Assembly (NCBI GenBank): GCA_002483085.1
Contig: DLHF01000046.1
Span: 62,001-126,000 of the forward strand
Source of the DNA: Ignavibacteria bacterium UBA7675
GTDB lineage: Bacteria; Bacteroidota; Ignavibacteria; Kapaibacteriales; UB7675
Length of the DNA: 64,000 nucleotides
Direction: 5' to 3'
In this document: one piece after another, positions 34,671 through 43,486 of the stretch
Layout: every line of letters starts with the position of its first letter
How positions within the stretch are numbered: the stretch's first letter is position 1
The notes under the pieces: model-generated
What the model was told of the DNA's origin: nothing
The model's database searches: none
Seen by the model: the letters and a program-made list of their open reading frames with translations, nothing else
Position numbers and translations under genes: made by a program

Positions 34671-36707
34671 TTATTTGGTCGGTGTTTCGATAAAGACCTG
34701 CACTGTACGCGAGAGCTGGCGGCCCGCAGGCATATCGTTTTCGAAGAGCAACAGGTCTTCGCCTACTCCGGCAGTCTCGTAACGCGCAGCCTTTACTTTG
34801 CCTTCGAGATAGCTGCGCACGGCATCAGCACGCTGCATCGAAAGCTTTTTGTTGTAGTCGGGTTCTCCTGTTCTGTCGGTATAACCGTACACTTTCACTA
34901 TTGAGTTGAACTTAATAGCAGGAAGCACCACTTTATCGAGAATGCGACTGTTGTCGGAAGTGATTTCCGATTTGTCGAAATCGAACAGAATAAGGCTGAA
35001 TTTCTCTACCATGCGATCGGGAAGCTGCTCCACCGATTTGCGCGTGCTGGAGATATAATCAACTGCAATAGTGCCCGACACTTCTTTTGTCGAACCCGAT
35101 TGGTCGGTTGCTGTAAAGGTGTACTCAATGGGAAGCTGCGACGCCGAGAGCTCATTGGGGCGAATAATCCAGCGCTGCGGCGATACCTCGCCATTGCGGC
35201 TAAACTCGCGCAACGATTTGCCCGCTTGCGATATGCTGAGTTTCCACTCGGTAATCGGCGAGCTGGATGTCACCTTCGGACGGAATTCCACCATGCTCGG
35301 GGTTGTAATCCGCTGTTTGTCTTTCTGAATAATAATTGGGTCGAGTACTTCGGGCGTATTGGAGCGCAGCTCTACACGGCGATTTTCTTCCATACCATCG
35401 GGAATCGTGTTGTTCGACGCTTTTTCGGGCAGATCGCGAGCTTCTGTCGTAATCCGCGATGCGTCGACACCTACCGAGCCCACTAAATAATTTTTTACGG
35501 CTTCAGCGCGCTGCTGCGACACTTGGCGGTTCTCGCTTTTGTCCTTGCCGCTGTTCGTACCGATAATGGTAAGCGAAGCCTGCGGATAGTTTTTCATGCG
35601 GGTACCGACAATATTCAGCGCATTGTTGTTGATCTCAATAGCGTCCTGCGGCAGATTGTCGATGGAGAAATCGCCCGACTCGCGCGCCATCGTCGCTTGC
35701 GATTTCATCGTAGCTGTGCCTTTATCGAAAAATACATAGGGCACCAGCGGATACATTTCTGAATACTGAAGGTCTTCCACTTTCAGCACGCGAAGAGTGT
35801 TGGCATTGCCTGTTTCGTCGTAGTACACAACTTCGGGCATGCTCACCGTCAGGTCGTCGGTAGCTGTTGTTTCGGGCTTCTTCTGTTCGTCGGAGCCAGA
35901 AATATCGAAGCGCAGAGCTACCGAAGCACGGAGCTGCGGTACAGTCCACTTGTCGAATATTGCACTGCTGGACACTTTTGTGAACGGGAAGGAAAATTTC
36001 ACTTCGGGAGCAAGCCAGATGCTGTTGCTGAGCTGGATGTTGTAGCCCACACCGAGGTCAGCGGCAAGGCGCAGAGCGGCGTCGGGAACATCAATCTTGC
36101 GCGGATCACCTGTGGGAATTTCACTGGATTTATTTGTAAAGAAGTAGTCATTCGGGCTCGGGTCTGTCAGTCTGATCCTGTGGCCATACTGCGGTGTACC
36201 TGCGGGAATACCAATACCCGGCCCAAGCGTTACGTATAGATTATCTACAAAGACATCGTGAAACATCACATATGGAGCAATCTCGATGTAATTCAGCGTA
36301 GATGTAATCTCACGCTCTGTAACAGCAGCTTTTACATCTATATTGGACTCGTCGCGCGGGTACACGTCAATAGTGCGGCTGGTGTCGTTGCCTGTAAGCA
36401 CAGCTTCGCCAAAGCCATTATAGCCAAGGCGGAGCCCCAAGCCAAACCAGTTGTTCAGCCTGTGCTCCAGGAGAAGTCCCGCATGGAAACCAACGCTTGT
36501 ATTCCCTGTGTTAATAGAGCCGAGCGGCGTGTCGGAATCGGTCAACAGGCCAATAGAAGACGGAATTGCAAAATCCGGCGAATGAAACTGGAACCCAGGT
36601 CCGAGATAAATACCGACCATTGTCGTCGGCTTTTTGTCCTGTGCTCCGGCGGGAACCACAGCACCCACCATCGTTGCGCTGAAAAGAAGTGCCAGCACTT
36701 TCTTCAT
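34671..36707 (-). CDS. Outer-membrane protein with two OmpA-like domains
   Basis: 678 aa; the ATG at 36707 is chosen because GGAGGT lies 5 nt upstream and MKKVLALLFSATMVGAVVPAGA is a signal peptide. Residues ~30-270 look like an outer-membrane beta-barrel (alternating aromatic strands, GLGLRLGYNGFGEAVL). Two OmpA/MotB-like domains follow: one near 325-455 (YVFFDKGTATM, ENRQVSQQRAEAVKNYLVG, ENRRVELRS) and a second near 565-678 (LILFDFDKSEI, GYTDRTGEPDYNKKLSMQRA). Tandem OmpA domains are unusual; the first has weaker peptidoglycan-binding residues. Likely role: anchoring the outer membrane to the wall. Confidence 0.85.
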   Translation of the reverse strand: MKKVLALLFSATMVGAVVPAGAQDKKPTTMVGIYLGPGFQFHSPDFAIPSSIGLLTDSDTPLGSINTGNTSVGFHAGLLLEHRLNNWFGLGLRLGYNGFGEAVLTGNDTSRTIDVYPRDESNIDVKAAVTEREITSTLNYIEIAPYVMFHDVFVDNLYVTLGPGIGIPAGTPQYGHRIRLTDPSPNDYFFTNKSSEIPTGDPRKIDVPDAALRLAADLGVGYNIQLSNSIWLAPEVKFSFPFTKVSSSAIFDKWTVPQLRASVALRFDISGSDEQKKPETTATDDLTVSMPEVVYYDETGNANTLRVLKVEDLQYSEMYPLVPYVFFDKGTATMKSQATMARESGDFSIDNLPQDAIEINNNALNIVGTRMKNYPQASLTIIGTNSGKDKSENRQVSQQRAEAVKNYLVGSVGVDASRITTEARDLPEKASNNTIPDGMEENRRVELRSNTPEVLDPIIIQKDKQRITTPSMVEFRPKVTSSSPITEWKLSISQAGKSLREFSRNGEVSPQRWIIRPNELSASQLPIEYTFTATDQSGSTKEVSGTIAVDYISSTRKSVEQLPDRMVEKFSLILFDFDKSEITSDNSRILDKVVLPAIKFNSIVKVYGYTDRTGEPDYNKKLSMQRADAVRSYLEGKVKAARYETAGVGEDLLLFENDMPAGRQLSRTVQVFIETPTK

Positions 36708-36830
36708 GAATACCTCCATAAGTGAGCAGTTATAGAGAGACTGTCAGGCGACCCGAAAAATCTCTCCGTATATATTTCAATCAGTTATAAGTCGTTCGTT
36801 TTCTACTACCACACTCAACAACAGTATCTG

Positions 36831-36838
36831 CAAAAATA
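36831..36838 (-). promoter_or_regulatory. Candidate TAnnTTTG box for the OmpA-like gene
   Basis: On the minus strand TATTTTTG, about 120 bp upstream of the ATG. No clear TTTG box is seen 19 bp upstream, so support is partial. The remaining bases of the gap 36708-37184 show no gene. Confidence 0.35.
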
Positions 36839-37131
36839 GCAAATTACCATGAAGAATTACCGTGAAGAATTGTATAAGAACGACTTTTCAAGGAGCGTGG
36901 GCTCGCAGCCGACAACAGACACTCCACATTAGTAATTAGTAACTGCTGCACTTGAAATATTGTTTCTGCCTCGCGGCGCTATTCTGGCTTTGGCAACATC
37001 GCGCAAATTCGCATAGTTCCTTGTGCTGTCAGAATCAGAACTACCTGCCACACTCGTACCTGAAGGCCGCTTTTGCTCGGCTTCAAAGCGAAAAGCTGTA
37101 GGAAGCTATAGGGAAAATGACAAATAATTCG

Positions 37132-37139
37132 TACTTTTG
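37132..37139 (+). promoter_or_regulatory. TAnnTTTG promoter box of sdhB
   Basis: TACTTTTG, matching the Bacteroidota -7 consensus, 45 bp before the sdhB ATG. It argues that the ATG at 37185, not a TTG at 37137, is the start. Confidence 0.55.
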
Positions 37140-37184
37140 CCGAATTGCAATGTTCATTTTCTTACTTGTGAGCAGGTACGAGCC

Positions 37185-37892
37185 ATGCAGGTAACTTTTC
37201 GCATTCTGCGTTATAATCCCGAAAAAGATTCAGAGCCGCATTTTCAGGACTACACGCTTTCTGATGTAAGCCCGACTGATCGCGTGCTGGATGTTCTCCA
37301 CCGTATCAAGTGGGAGATGGATGGTACACTTACCTTCCGCCGCTCCTGCGCCCACGGCATGTGCGGTTCCGATGGTATGAAAGTCAACGGGCAGAACGCA
37401 CTTGCTTGTGCTATGCTGCTGAAGAACCTCAACCTGAAGCGCCCAATTGTGATCGAGCCGCTTCCGTTCCTGCCGATTATCAAGGACTTGGTAGTGGACA
37501 TGACCAGCTTTTTCAGAAAATACGAACTCGTGAAGCCCTACCTCATGCCCAAGGAAGCACCTCCGAGCGATGGCACCGAGTACCGTGTATCGCAGGAATC
37601 TGTAGAGCTCATCATGGAATCGACCAAGTGCATTATGTGCGCTTGCTGCTCTACCTCCTGCCCTTCGCTGTGGTCCGACGAAAATTTCCTCGGCCCTGCG
37701 GCTCTCCTGAAAGCCTATCGCTTCGTATTTGACCCGCGCGACGGCGCCCAGCAAGAACGCCTTGCAGTAGCAAATACAACCGATGGAATCTGGCGCTGCC
37801 GCACGATTTTCAATTGTACAGAGGTGTGCCCGAAAGAAATCCCGATTACACGCCACCTGTCCGATCTGAAACGCGTGCTCGTCTCCAGCTAA
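37185..37892 (+). CDS. sdhB: Succinate dehydrogenase iron-sulfur subunit
   Basis: 235 aa from the ATG at 37185. 2Fe-2S site: C55, C60, D63 and C75 (CAHGMCGSDGMKVNG); Asp rather than Cys at the third position is also found in E. coli SdhB and argues for succinate dehydrogenase over fumarate reductase. 4Fe-4S site: C149, C152, C155 (CIMCACC), with C159 and the later CTEVCPKEI serving the 3Fe-4S and 4Fe-4S clusters. It links the flavoprotein SdhA to the membrane anchor. No sdhA or sdhC is adjacent, so the gene is separated from its partners or at the end of a dispersed set. Confidence 0.92.
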   Translation: MQVTFRILRYNPEKDSEPHFQDYTLSDVSPTDRVLDVLHRIKWEMDGTLTFRRSCAHGMCGSDGMKVNGQNALACAMLLKNLNLKRPIVIEPLPFLPIIKDLVVDMTSFFRKYELVKPYLMPKEAPPSDGTEYRVSQESVELIMESTKCIMCACCSTSCPSLWSDENFLGPAALLKAYRFVFDPRDGAQQERLAVANTTDGIWRCRTIFNCTEVCPKEIPITRHLSDLKRVLVSS

Positions 37893-38034
37893 TGCCCATC
37901 TTTGCATGTTTTTCGGCAGGCTCGGGTGTATCTACCCGGGCCTGTTGCGTTCTGTACACAACTGTATAGGCAAGGTTCAGATTCTATGTGCTTCCACAAC
38001 GCAACAAAGTTTCGCGCGCAACTGCGGATAGCTC

Positions 38035-38221
38035 TGTGGCACGGGCATCTTCGATCACACGTTTAGTCGCTGTCACCGGTCGCATGTCCGCTTGCTGGTT
38101 GCCCGACCGATAACCGCTCTTGATAAGCGAAGAAGGGCGAACGACCACGCGGCGGCTCGTGCAGCGCAGTGCGCTCGTCCGCGCATTATGACTGTAGGAA
38201 TAGGACGAGCTTATGATAACT
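38035..38221 (+). repeat. Dispersed repeat, copy 10 (A, B and C modules)
   Basis: GTGGCACGGGCATC, GTCGCTGTCACCGGTCGCA (ends 38084), a middle part, CACGCGGCGGCTCGTGCAGCG, then module C: GCTCGTC ... GACGAGC stem with the tail CTTATGATAACT, as in copy 3. It lies in the convergent gap after sdhB. Confidence 0.75.
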
Positions 38222-38268
38222 CAGACTATACGCAAGGGCAGAAAATAAGGCGCGCTGTGGCATAGACG

Positions 38269-38367
38269 ACCTCATATTCCAGCAGAAACAACGGCGAAAC
38301 TATCGAGTGCCGCAGCAGCGACGGATGTGAGCATAACCTCATATTCCAACAGAAACAACGGCGAAAC
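38269..38367. repeat. Two 32-bp direct repeats with a 35-bp spacer
   Basis: Units 38269-38300 and 38336-38367 are identical except for one base; each starts ACCTCATATTCCA and ends ACAACGGCGAAAC. The spacer 38301-38335 is unrelated. Sizes resemble a two-repeat CRISPR, but no third unit and no cas genes are present. The rest of the gap up to 38517 shows no gene. Confidence 0.7.
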
Positions 38368-38517
38368 GGGGTTCGTAGGTTTTGCGGTACAACAAGAAGC
38401 TGCCAACCAGATATGTACATGGCGCAACAAGCAGCAGATACGGTGAGAGTTGGGTTTCCAAGTATTTATCTGTACAGCATTTTGCAATAACGGATATAAA
38501 AAGATTTTCTATACATA

Positions 38518-39822
38518 TCAAAATGTAGCCGTAGGTTGCCCGAACTGATACAGTTTTTTTCCCCGCACATACGTAGCAAGTATGCGCGGCGAGCTGTACA
38601 TCAGCCGGGCAATTGCTTCGCCGGGCGTGTCGGTATCAGCGCTGTAGTACGGCTTTTCCACTGCAATAAAATCAGCTTCTTTGCCGGGTAGAAAATTACC
38701 TGCCGTGCTGCCCATGTCCAACACTTCGGCACCCGCGAGAGTGGCCAACCACAGCGCCTCTTCGGGCGTAAGAGCTGCTTCCGGTTCGCTGCGGTGGATG
38801 ATATTCCACGATTTTGATGTCTCTATGGCTTCCTTTGCTTCGTGAAGCACCGACAGCGAATAGCCTGCACCAACGTCCGTTCCCAAAGCTATTGTTGTAC
38901 CCGCATTCATGTAGCGCCGCAGCGCCATTACACCACTTTGCAGGAAGCGATTCGACGTCGGGCAGTGGGAAACAGCGCAGTTGTTATCGCGCAAAGCCTG
39001 CTGCTCGTGCGCTGTAAGATGAATACAATGAGCAAACACCGATCTGTGTGTGAGCAGTCCAAAATGGTCGTACACTTCGGTATAGGAGGCATGCTCTGGA
39101 AACGCCTGAGCAACTGCTGCAAGTTCAAAAAGATTCTCAGACAGATGGGTCTGGATAACAAGGTGTTCGGCGCGGGCAAATTCTCCGCAGCGGCGCAGTA
39201 GATCGGGCGTACAGGACAGAGCAAAGCGCGGTGTAACAGCATATCGGAGCCGCCCCTCATCGTATAAATGCCAGTTATTTGCAAGCTGTATGCTTTCTGC
39301 AATATTCTGTTCAGCCGAAGCGAGCAGTACAGGCGGCGCTCCTGTATCCATAAGCGTGCGCCCCATCACCGCGCGAATACCGCTTTCAGCAGCAGCGCGA
39401 AATGCCTCGTGCGTAGCTGTATAAAAAGGGCTGCAATACACTGCCATTGCCGTTGTGCCACACGCAAGTGCATCGCGAAAGAACTGTGCAGAACGAAGCC
39501 GGGCAATATCGGGATTGGCGTATTGGGCTTCCGATGGAAAGACTCGTGTTTGTAGCCATTCGAGCAGCTCGCCGCCGCCCAAACCAATAATAGGCCACTG
39601 CGGCAAGTGTACATGTGTATCGATGAAGCCCGGAAGGAGAATAGCTGATGAGTAGTCGACAACAACTGCAAAAGGATAAAGACGAAGAGCTTCTTCGCGC
39701 TCGCCCGCAAAGAGCACAGTCGTGCTGCGTACAACAAGACCGCCATTGGGAATATACTGGCATTTCTGTGGAGATAAGGCGTGCAGGATTGCCCCGCAAT
39801 ACAGCGTTATATCGGTCTGCAT
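38518..39822 (-). CDS. guaD: Guanine deaminase
   Basis: 434 aa amidohydrolase. Zinc-site motifs in order: PGFIDTHVHLPQ (64-75; H70, H72), QTHLSEN (near 235), AHCIHL (near 270), HCPTSNRFLQSG (near 290) and GTDVGAG (near 320). The combination FIDTHVHLPQ, THLSEN and CPTSNRFLQSG is specific for guanine deaminase, which converts guanine to xanthine in purine salvage or catabolism. It lies 19 bp after the CPXCG gene on the same strand. Other hydrolases of the family (for example chlorohydrolases) lack CPTSN-FL-SG. Confidence 0.9.
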   Translation of the reverse strand: MQTDITLYCGAILHALSPQKCQYIPNGGLVVRSTTVLFAGEREEALRLYPFAVVVDYSSAILLPGFIDTHVHLPQWPIIGLGGGELLEWLQTRVFPSEAQYANPDIARLRSAQFFRDALACGTTAMAVYCSPFYTATHEAFRAAAESGIRAVMGRTLMDTGAPPVLLASAEQNIAESIQLANNWHLYDEGRLRYAVTPRFALSCTPDLLRRCGEFARAEHLVIQTHLSENLFELAAVAQAFPEHASYTEVYDHFGLLTHRSVFAHCIHLTAHEQQALRDNNCAVSHCPTSNRFLQSGVMALRRYMNAGTTIALGTDVGAGYSLSVLHEAKEAIETSKSWNIIHRSEPEAALTPEEALWLATLAGAEVLDMGSTAGNFLPGKEADFIAVEKPYYSADTDTPGEAIARLMYSSPRILATYVRGKKLYQFGQPTATF

Positions 39823-39841
39823 GCAACGTGTACCCGGAATA

Positions 39842-40099
39842 TTACGATATCAGATCGCTGCCAACGCTTACCTGCCCCGTATTGGGATCAATCGCAATAG
39901 TAATCTGGTTGGGCTTGTCGCAGGCATAACATTCCTCTACAAATGACTGGCTATAGCCCTCGGCTATATCGACAAATATATCGTTTGTTTCGCCGCACGC
40001 GGCACACTGGTACTGCTGCTCTGCTTCAAAATAAGAGCGGCTTTCCTTAGGCTCTGAGCTATTCTCGTTATCCAAGTCGTCCAAGTTATCTGTAATCAT
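39842..40099 (-). CDS. CPXCG-motif cysteine-rich small protein
   Basis: 85 aa from the ATG at 40099, which avoids a long non-conserved extension from 40222. The N-terminus is acidic (LDDLDNENSSEPKE). The conserved part has two CxxC pairs in YQCAACGET and EECYACDKP with DIAEGYSQSFVEEC between, matching the CPXCG family of presumed zinc-ribbon proteins; the family's Pro in the first pair is Ala here. Function unknown. Probably transcribed with guanine deaminase. Confidence 0.75.
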   Translation of the reverse strand: MITDNLDDLDNENSSEPKESRSYFEAEQQYQCAACGETNDIFVDIAEGYSQSFVEECYACDKPNQITIAIDPNTGQVSVGSDLIS

Positions 40100-40274
40100 G
40101 GTCTCTGCCCTGCAATTAAGTGTAGACGGAAGAGGATTCCCGGCAAAACTATTATTTTCCACAGGAAAAACAACTATGTCTTTTGCTTGAAAATATTCGT
40201 GTAGAGCAGGAGCAACTATCACGCCCCCATTTTTGTTTCGTCCCTATTGTCGTGCTCTCTTGCCCCGGACAGCT

Positions 40275-40310
40275 AAAAAAAAAGAAACCCGGCTTGTAGT
40301 ATAGCCGGGT
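40275..40310 (-). terminator. Intrinsic terminator (minus strand)
   Basis: Stem ACCCGGC/GCCGGGT (40287-40293 and 40304-40310), followed on the minus strand by TTTCTTTTTTTT. It would end a minus-strand transcript arriving from the recX side, although recX ends 450 bp away. Confidence 0.75.
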
Positions 40311-40643
40311 CGAACCACCCCTTCTCGTTGTGTTGTTTTTTCTGATAAATCTATCGCGTGGTAGCGGTCAAAGCAAAGCACCTATATACAGCCAGAGTTG
40401 GGTATTATCTGGCAAGCCGCAATACTATCGAAAGTCGGCCTAAAAAACCAGAAACCACGGGGAGAAAAAAGGTAGAAACGTTGCTATAGGAGGAAACTGA
40501 AACAAAAACAGCTCTCTACAGACCTGTAAAACGGGCTCGCGCGGCTCACTCGCAGAGGTGCAACTCATTCGCGTGGATAGTATCTGCGGTAGAAAAACTC
40601 ATTATGATCATAAGAACAATACGCGAACGAGCTTGCGCGGCAA
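40311..40643. other. Gene-less stretch, possible small RNA upstream of terminator
   Basis: No credible ORF. It contains a hairpin GCCAGA/TCTGGC (40391-40413) and ends in the terminator at 40275-40310, so a minus-strand small RNA is possible. It is not tmRNA, RNase P RNA or 6S RNA by any motif I can see. Confidence 0.25.
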
Positions 40644-40704
40644 CCACGCAACGGCTCGTGCACGCGGTGCAGAGACGCGGCGGCAAGCCAACGACCGAAG
40701 CGCA
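40644..40704 (+). repeat. Dispersed repeat, copy 11 (module B)
   Basis: CACGCAACGGCTCGTGCACG, GCGGTGC, 22 bases, GACCGAAGCGCAC. It lies between recX and the CPXCG gene. Confidence 0.7.
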
Positions 40705-40759
40705 CGACCTATGGCACCGGAGGTATCACCTATTCCGCTCACGAGCTTGCGGTATGATT

Positions 40760-41413
40760 TCAGAATTTTCCTTCTTCTTCTAACCGCCGCATGAGTGCAT
40801 CAATGACATCCCAAGCAAACCCCTGGCGCTGAAGGTACTGCACCAATGTCGGCTTACGCTTTTCTACTGGCTTCGACTCAAGGCTGCGCATTTTTTTTTC
40901 CGCAGCGCGAAGTGCGAGTTCCGCTATTTCATCGTGCGGGAATACTTCTGTGAGTACATCCTCAACATCAAACTTCTGCACACCGCGCTTAGCGAGTTCT
41001 TCGGCGAGTTTCCTGCGTCCTACGGCTTTACGCGCAAGCAGATCGCGCACAAACATGCGGGCATACTGCCGGTCGTCCACATAGCCGAACTCTTCAAGAA
41101 AAGCCACAGCAAACGCAGCTTCTTCGGGTGCGTATCCTTTTTCGATCATCTTGCGGCGCACCTGCTCTGCGGTACGCGGCTTGTAGGTAGCATAGTCCAG
41201 CGCACGGCGTTTCAGCTTCATCATTTCCTCGCGCTCCAGCAATTCCTGCCGCAGCGCCGGGCTGACTACTTTACCCTTGTGCAAATTGTACTGCAACACA
41301 AGGTCCATAGAGCAGCCAAAAGCAAACACGCCATTCAAAAACACCGAGCACCTCGCCGGATTGTTTTTCTGCACTGCCACCGATGTTATAATAAACGTAT
41401 TCTGTTCGGCCAT
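40760..41413 (-). CDS. recX: RecA regulator RecX
   Basis: 217 aa from the ATG at 41413; the 12 codons before it overlap the recA terminator. Family pattern: ALDYATYKPRTAEQVRRKMIEKGY, then FLEEFGYVDDRQYARMFVRDLL and repeated three-helix units to the end. RecX binds RecA filaments and limits recombination. It lies immediately downstream of recA on the same strand, the classic order, but separated from it by a strong terminator, so its dose is probably set by readthrough. Confidence 0.88.
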   Translation of the reverse strand: MAEQNTFIITSVAVQKNNPARCSVFLNGVFAFGCSMDLVLQYNLHKGKVVSPALRQELLEREEMMKLKRRALDYATYKPRTAEQVRRKMIEKGYAPEEAAFAVAFLEEFGYVDDRQYARMFVRDLLARKAVGRRKLAEELAKRGVQKFDVEDVLTEVFPHDEIAELALRAAEKKMRSLESKPVEKRKPTLVQYLQRQGFAWDVIDALMRRLEEEGKF

Positions 41414-41420
41414 ATCTATC

Positions 41421-41457
41421 GGAAAAGAAAAAAGCGGTATTGATATCAATACCGCTT
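41421..41457 (-). terminator. Terminator between recA and recX
   Basis: A perfect 26-bp palindrome (41432-41457; half-site AAGCGGTATTGAT) followed on the minus strand by TTTTTCTTTTCC. It lies 110 bp after recA and just before recX. Confidence 0.85.
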
Positions 41458-41566
41458 GTTAAAACATCACAGACTTACAAAGACAGCAGGAACACATCCG
41501 AAGCCCTGCACCGGGTGCACGACTGTTATAGCCGAAGCCAATACCGATCCTGCTCTCACTGTAGTC

Positions 41567-42688
41567 TTACTTTGCCTTTGCCGCCTTTGTATCTAATGGT
41601 GCGCTGTTCTCTTCTGCTTCCACATCATGTTCGGCAGGAACAGGAACATTAGGCGCCTTCCACTTCACCTTGATTTCATTTTCGAGCTTGCCAAACAGCG
41701 CGGCGTTATCGCGAAGCAGCAGGCGCAAGCCATCGCGGCCTTGCACACGCTCTTCACCAAAAGTAAACCACGACCCGCTGCGATTAATAATCCCCAGTTC
41801 GATACCCAGATCGAGCATATCGCCAATCTTGGAAATACCTTCGTTGTACATGATATCGAACTCCACCTCTTTGAACGGCGGCGACACCTTGTTTTTGACA
41901 ATTTTCACACGCACGCGGTTGCCGACGATTTCAGGCCCTTCCTTTATCACCTCTTTTTTGCGGATATCCATGCGCAGCGACGCATAGAATTTCAGGGCAT
42001 TGCCACCAGTTGTTGTTTCAGGGTTTCCATAGATGACACCAATTTTACTGCGGAGTTGGTTGGTGAAAATCACGACGGTTTTAGAGCGGCCAATCGCCGC
42101 ATTGAGTTTACGCATAGCCTGCGACATAAGCCGCGCCTGCGATCCCATCTGCGCATCGCCCATTTCGCCCTCTATCTCCACGCGGGGCGTGAGAGCCGCC
42201 ACCGAGTCGATAATCACAACGTCGAGAGCATTGCTGCGCACGAGTGTTTCTACAATCTCAAGTGCCTGCTCGCCAAACTCGGGCTGCGACAAAAGCAAAT
42301 TGTTCAAGTCTACACCAAGCCGCTGTGCATAGTTTATATCTAAAGCGTGCTCAGTATCAACAAACGCGGCATAACCGCCGTTTTTCTGTGCTTCGGCAAT
42401 TACGTGCAAGCACACGGTGGTCTTACCAGAGGATTCCGGACCAAATATCTCGATAATCCTGCCGCGCGGTACACCGCCGATACCAATAGCACCATCGAGC
42501 GACATACAGCCTGTGGATATAGCCTCTACCGGCACCACAACCTTGTCGCTCAGGCGCATGATCGACCCCTTGCCATGCTGTTTTTCGATCTGGTCAATCG
42601 CTGCGCTCAAAGCGCGAAGTTTTACGTCATTGCCGGGTTTTCCATCAGCTTTCCCGTCATTTTTTTGCGTTTTGACATCTACTGCCAT
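41567..42688 (-). CDS. recA: Recombinase RecA
   Basis: 373 aa. Walker A GPESSGKT (83-90), [20 protein letters not shown], the L1/L2 region [22 protein letters not shown] and [29 protein letters not shown]. It forms filaments on single-stranded DNA for strand exchange and triggers the SOS response. The C-terminus is extended and charged ([10 protein letters not shown]). AAAGG lies 12 nt before the ATG. A 17-bp inverted repeat 120 bp upstream could be an operator. Confidence 0.97.
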   Translation of the reverse strand: MAVDVKTQKNDGKADGKPGNDVKLRALSAAIDQIEKQHGKGSIMRLSDKVVVPVEAISTGCMSLDGAIGIGGVPRGRIIEIFGPESSGKTTVCLHVIAEAQKNGGYAAFVDTEHALDINYAQRLGVDLNNLLLSQPEFGEQALEIVETLVRSNALDVVIIDSVAALTPRVEIEGEMGDAQMGSQARLMSQAMRKLNAAIGRSKTVVIFTNQLRSKIGVIYGNPETTTGGNALKFYASLRMDIRKKEVIKEGPEIVGNRVRVKIVKNKVSPPFKEVEFDIMYNEGISKIGDMLDLGIELGIINRSGSWFTFGEERVQGRDGLRLLLRDNAALFGKLENEIKVKWKAPNVPVPAEHDVEAEENSAPLDTKAAKAK

Positions 42689-42808
42689 ACAGAATACAAC
42701 CTTTTGAAGATAAGGAAAAAATACTGGTTTGAACCCCTGCCTGGACGAGCGTGGGATGTTGGTTCAGGTTCTCAATAGCTTCGGTAGTATGACGTCCGTT
42801 GGGCGGTT

Positions 42809-42825
42809 CTATTTGCACAAAATAG
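42809..42825. promoter_or_regulatory. 17-bp inverted repeat upstream of recA
   Basis: CTATTT-GCACA-AAATAG. It lies 120 bp upstream of recA in a gap (42689-43188) that otherwise shows no gene. A damage-response operator is possible but no LexA site of this type is known to me. Confidence 0.25.
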
Positions 42826-43188
42826 CGAAAATCTGCACACCTGCCAGAGAAAATTTTAGGGTGGTTTAAGGACGCAATTCACGATGATCCAGCGAGATGA
42901 GCTGCACTATAGGAACTGGCTTTTACAGCCAAAAAAGCAAGTTTTTAGGGTACTCGCAGCTTATTCCAGCGGCTTGCCCGAGGCGTTGGGAACACGCTGT
43001 GGACTGTACAGATAGAGCGGATAGGAGTTCGATCTGGCTCGCCTACATGCTACTCTGGCGCGCACTGCAATTTTTTTTGCGGATTTTCCCGCAGTTCCGG
43101 CTATTTTTACCCTGCCTGCAAGCGCAGTTCCCGGCGCTCCTTTCTGCACGCAAGGCTCGTTGTCCACGCCCGTTTTTCAGAATCTACA

Positions 43189-43482
43189 ATGGCCAATACC
43201 CTGAGCTTTACAGCAACGCCTTTGCCCGACGGCACAATCAAGCCTCCTGTAGATATAGCGCGGCGTATGGCCGGTGCGCTAATCGTCGACGTAGAGCTCT
43301 CCGTGCGCCACAGCGATTCCCGGCTGGCACTGCTCGGCGTTGATGCTGCCGAACTCGCAGCTATCGGTGCAGCACAGCGATTAGAGCCCGATACAGCAGC
43401 TTATGCGCTAAGCGGTGAAGGTTCTGTCCTTCCTGATTCCACCCTTTTTTCTTCACTGCTCCGCTTGCTTCCTCCGTTGTAA
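43189..43482 (+). CDS. Putative antitoxin of a PIN toxin pair
   Basis: 97 aa. MANTLSFTATPLPDGTIKPP resembles the short beta-strand start of AbrB/VapB-like or DUF104-type antitoxins (L-DG-I-P), but the rest is not recognised. It lies 4 bp before the PIN-domain gene on the same strand, the usual order for VapBC pairs. Identification is by context more than by sequence. Confidence 0.5.
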   Translation: MANTLSFTATPLPDGTIKPPVDIARRMAGALIVDVELSVRHSDSRLALLGVDAAELAAIGAAQRLEPDTAAYALSGEGSVLPDSTLFSSLLRLLPPL

Positions 43483-43486
43483 TCGT

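Noticed and set aside
40275..40643. tmRNA, RNase P RNA or tRNA near the GGTTCGA-like string
   Set aside because: No acceptor stem, tag reading frame or conserved core was found; the string is part of a terminator stem.
42897..43343. 148-codon open frame upstream of the antitoxin
   Set aside because: It overlaps the antitoxin gene in another frame, has low-complexity Arg/Ala-rich sequence and no ribosome site.
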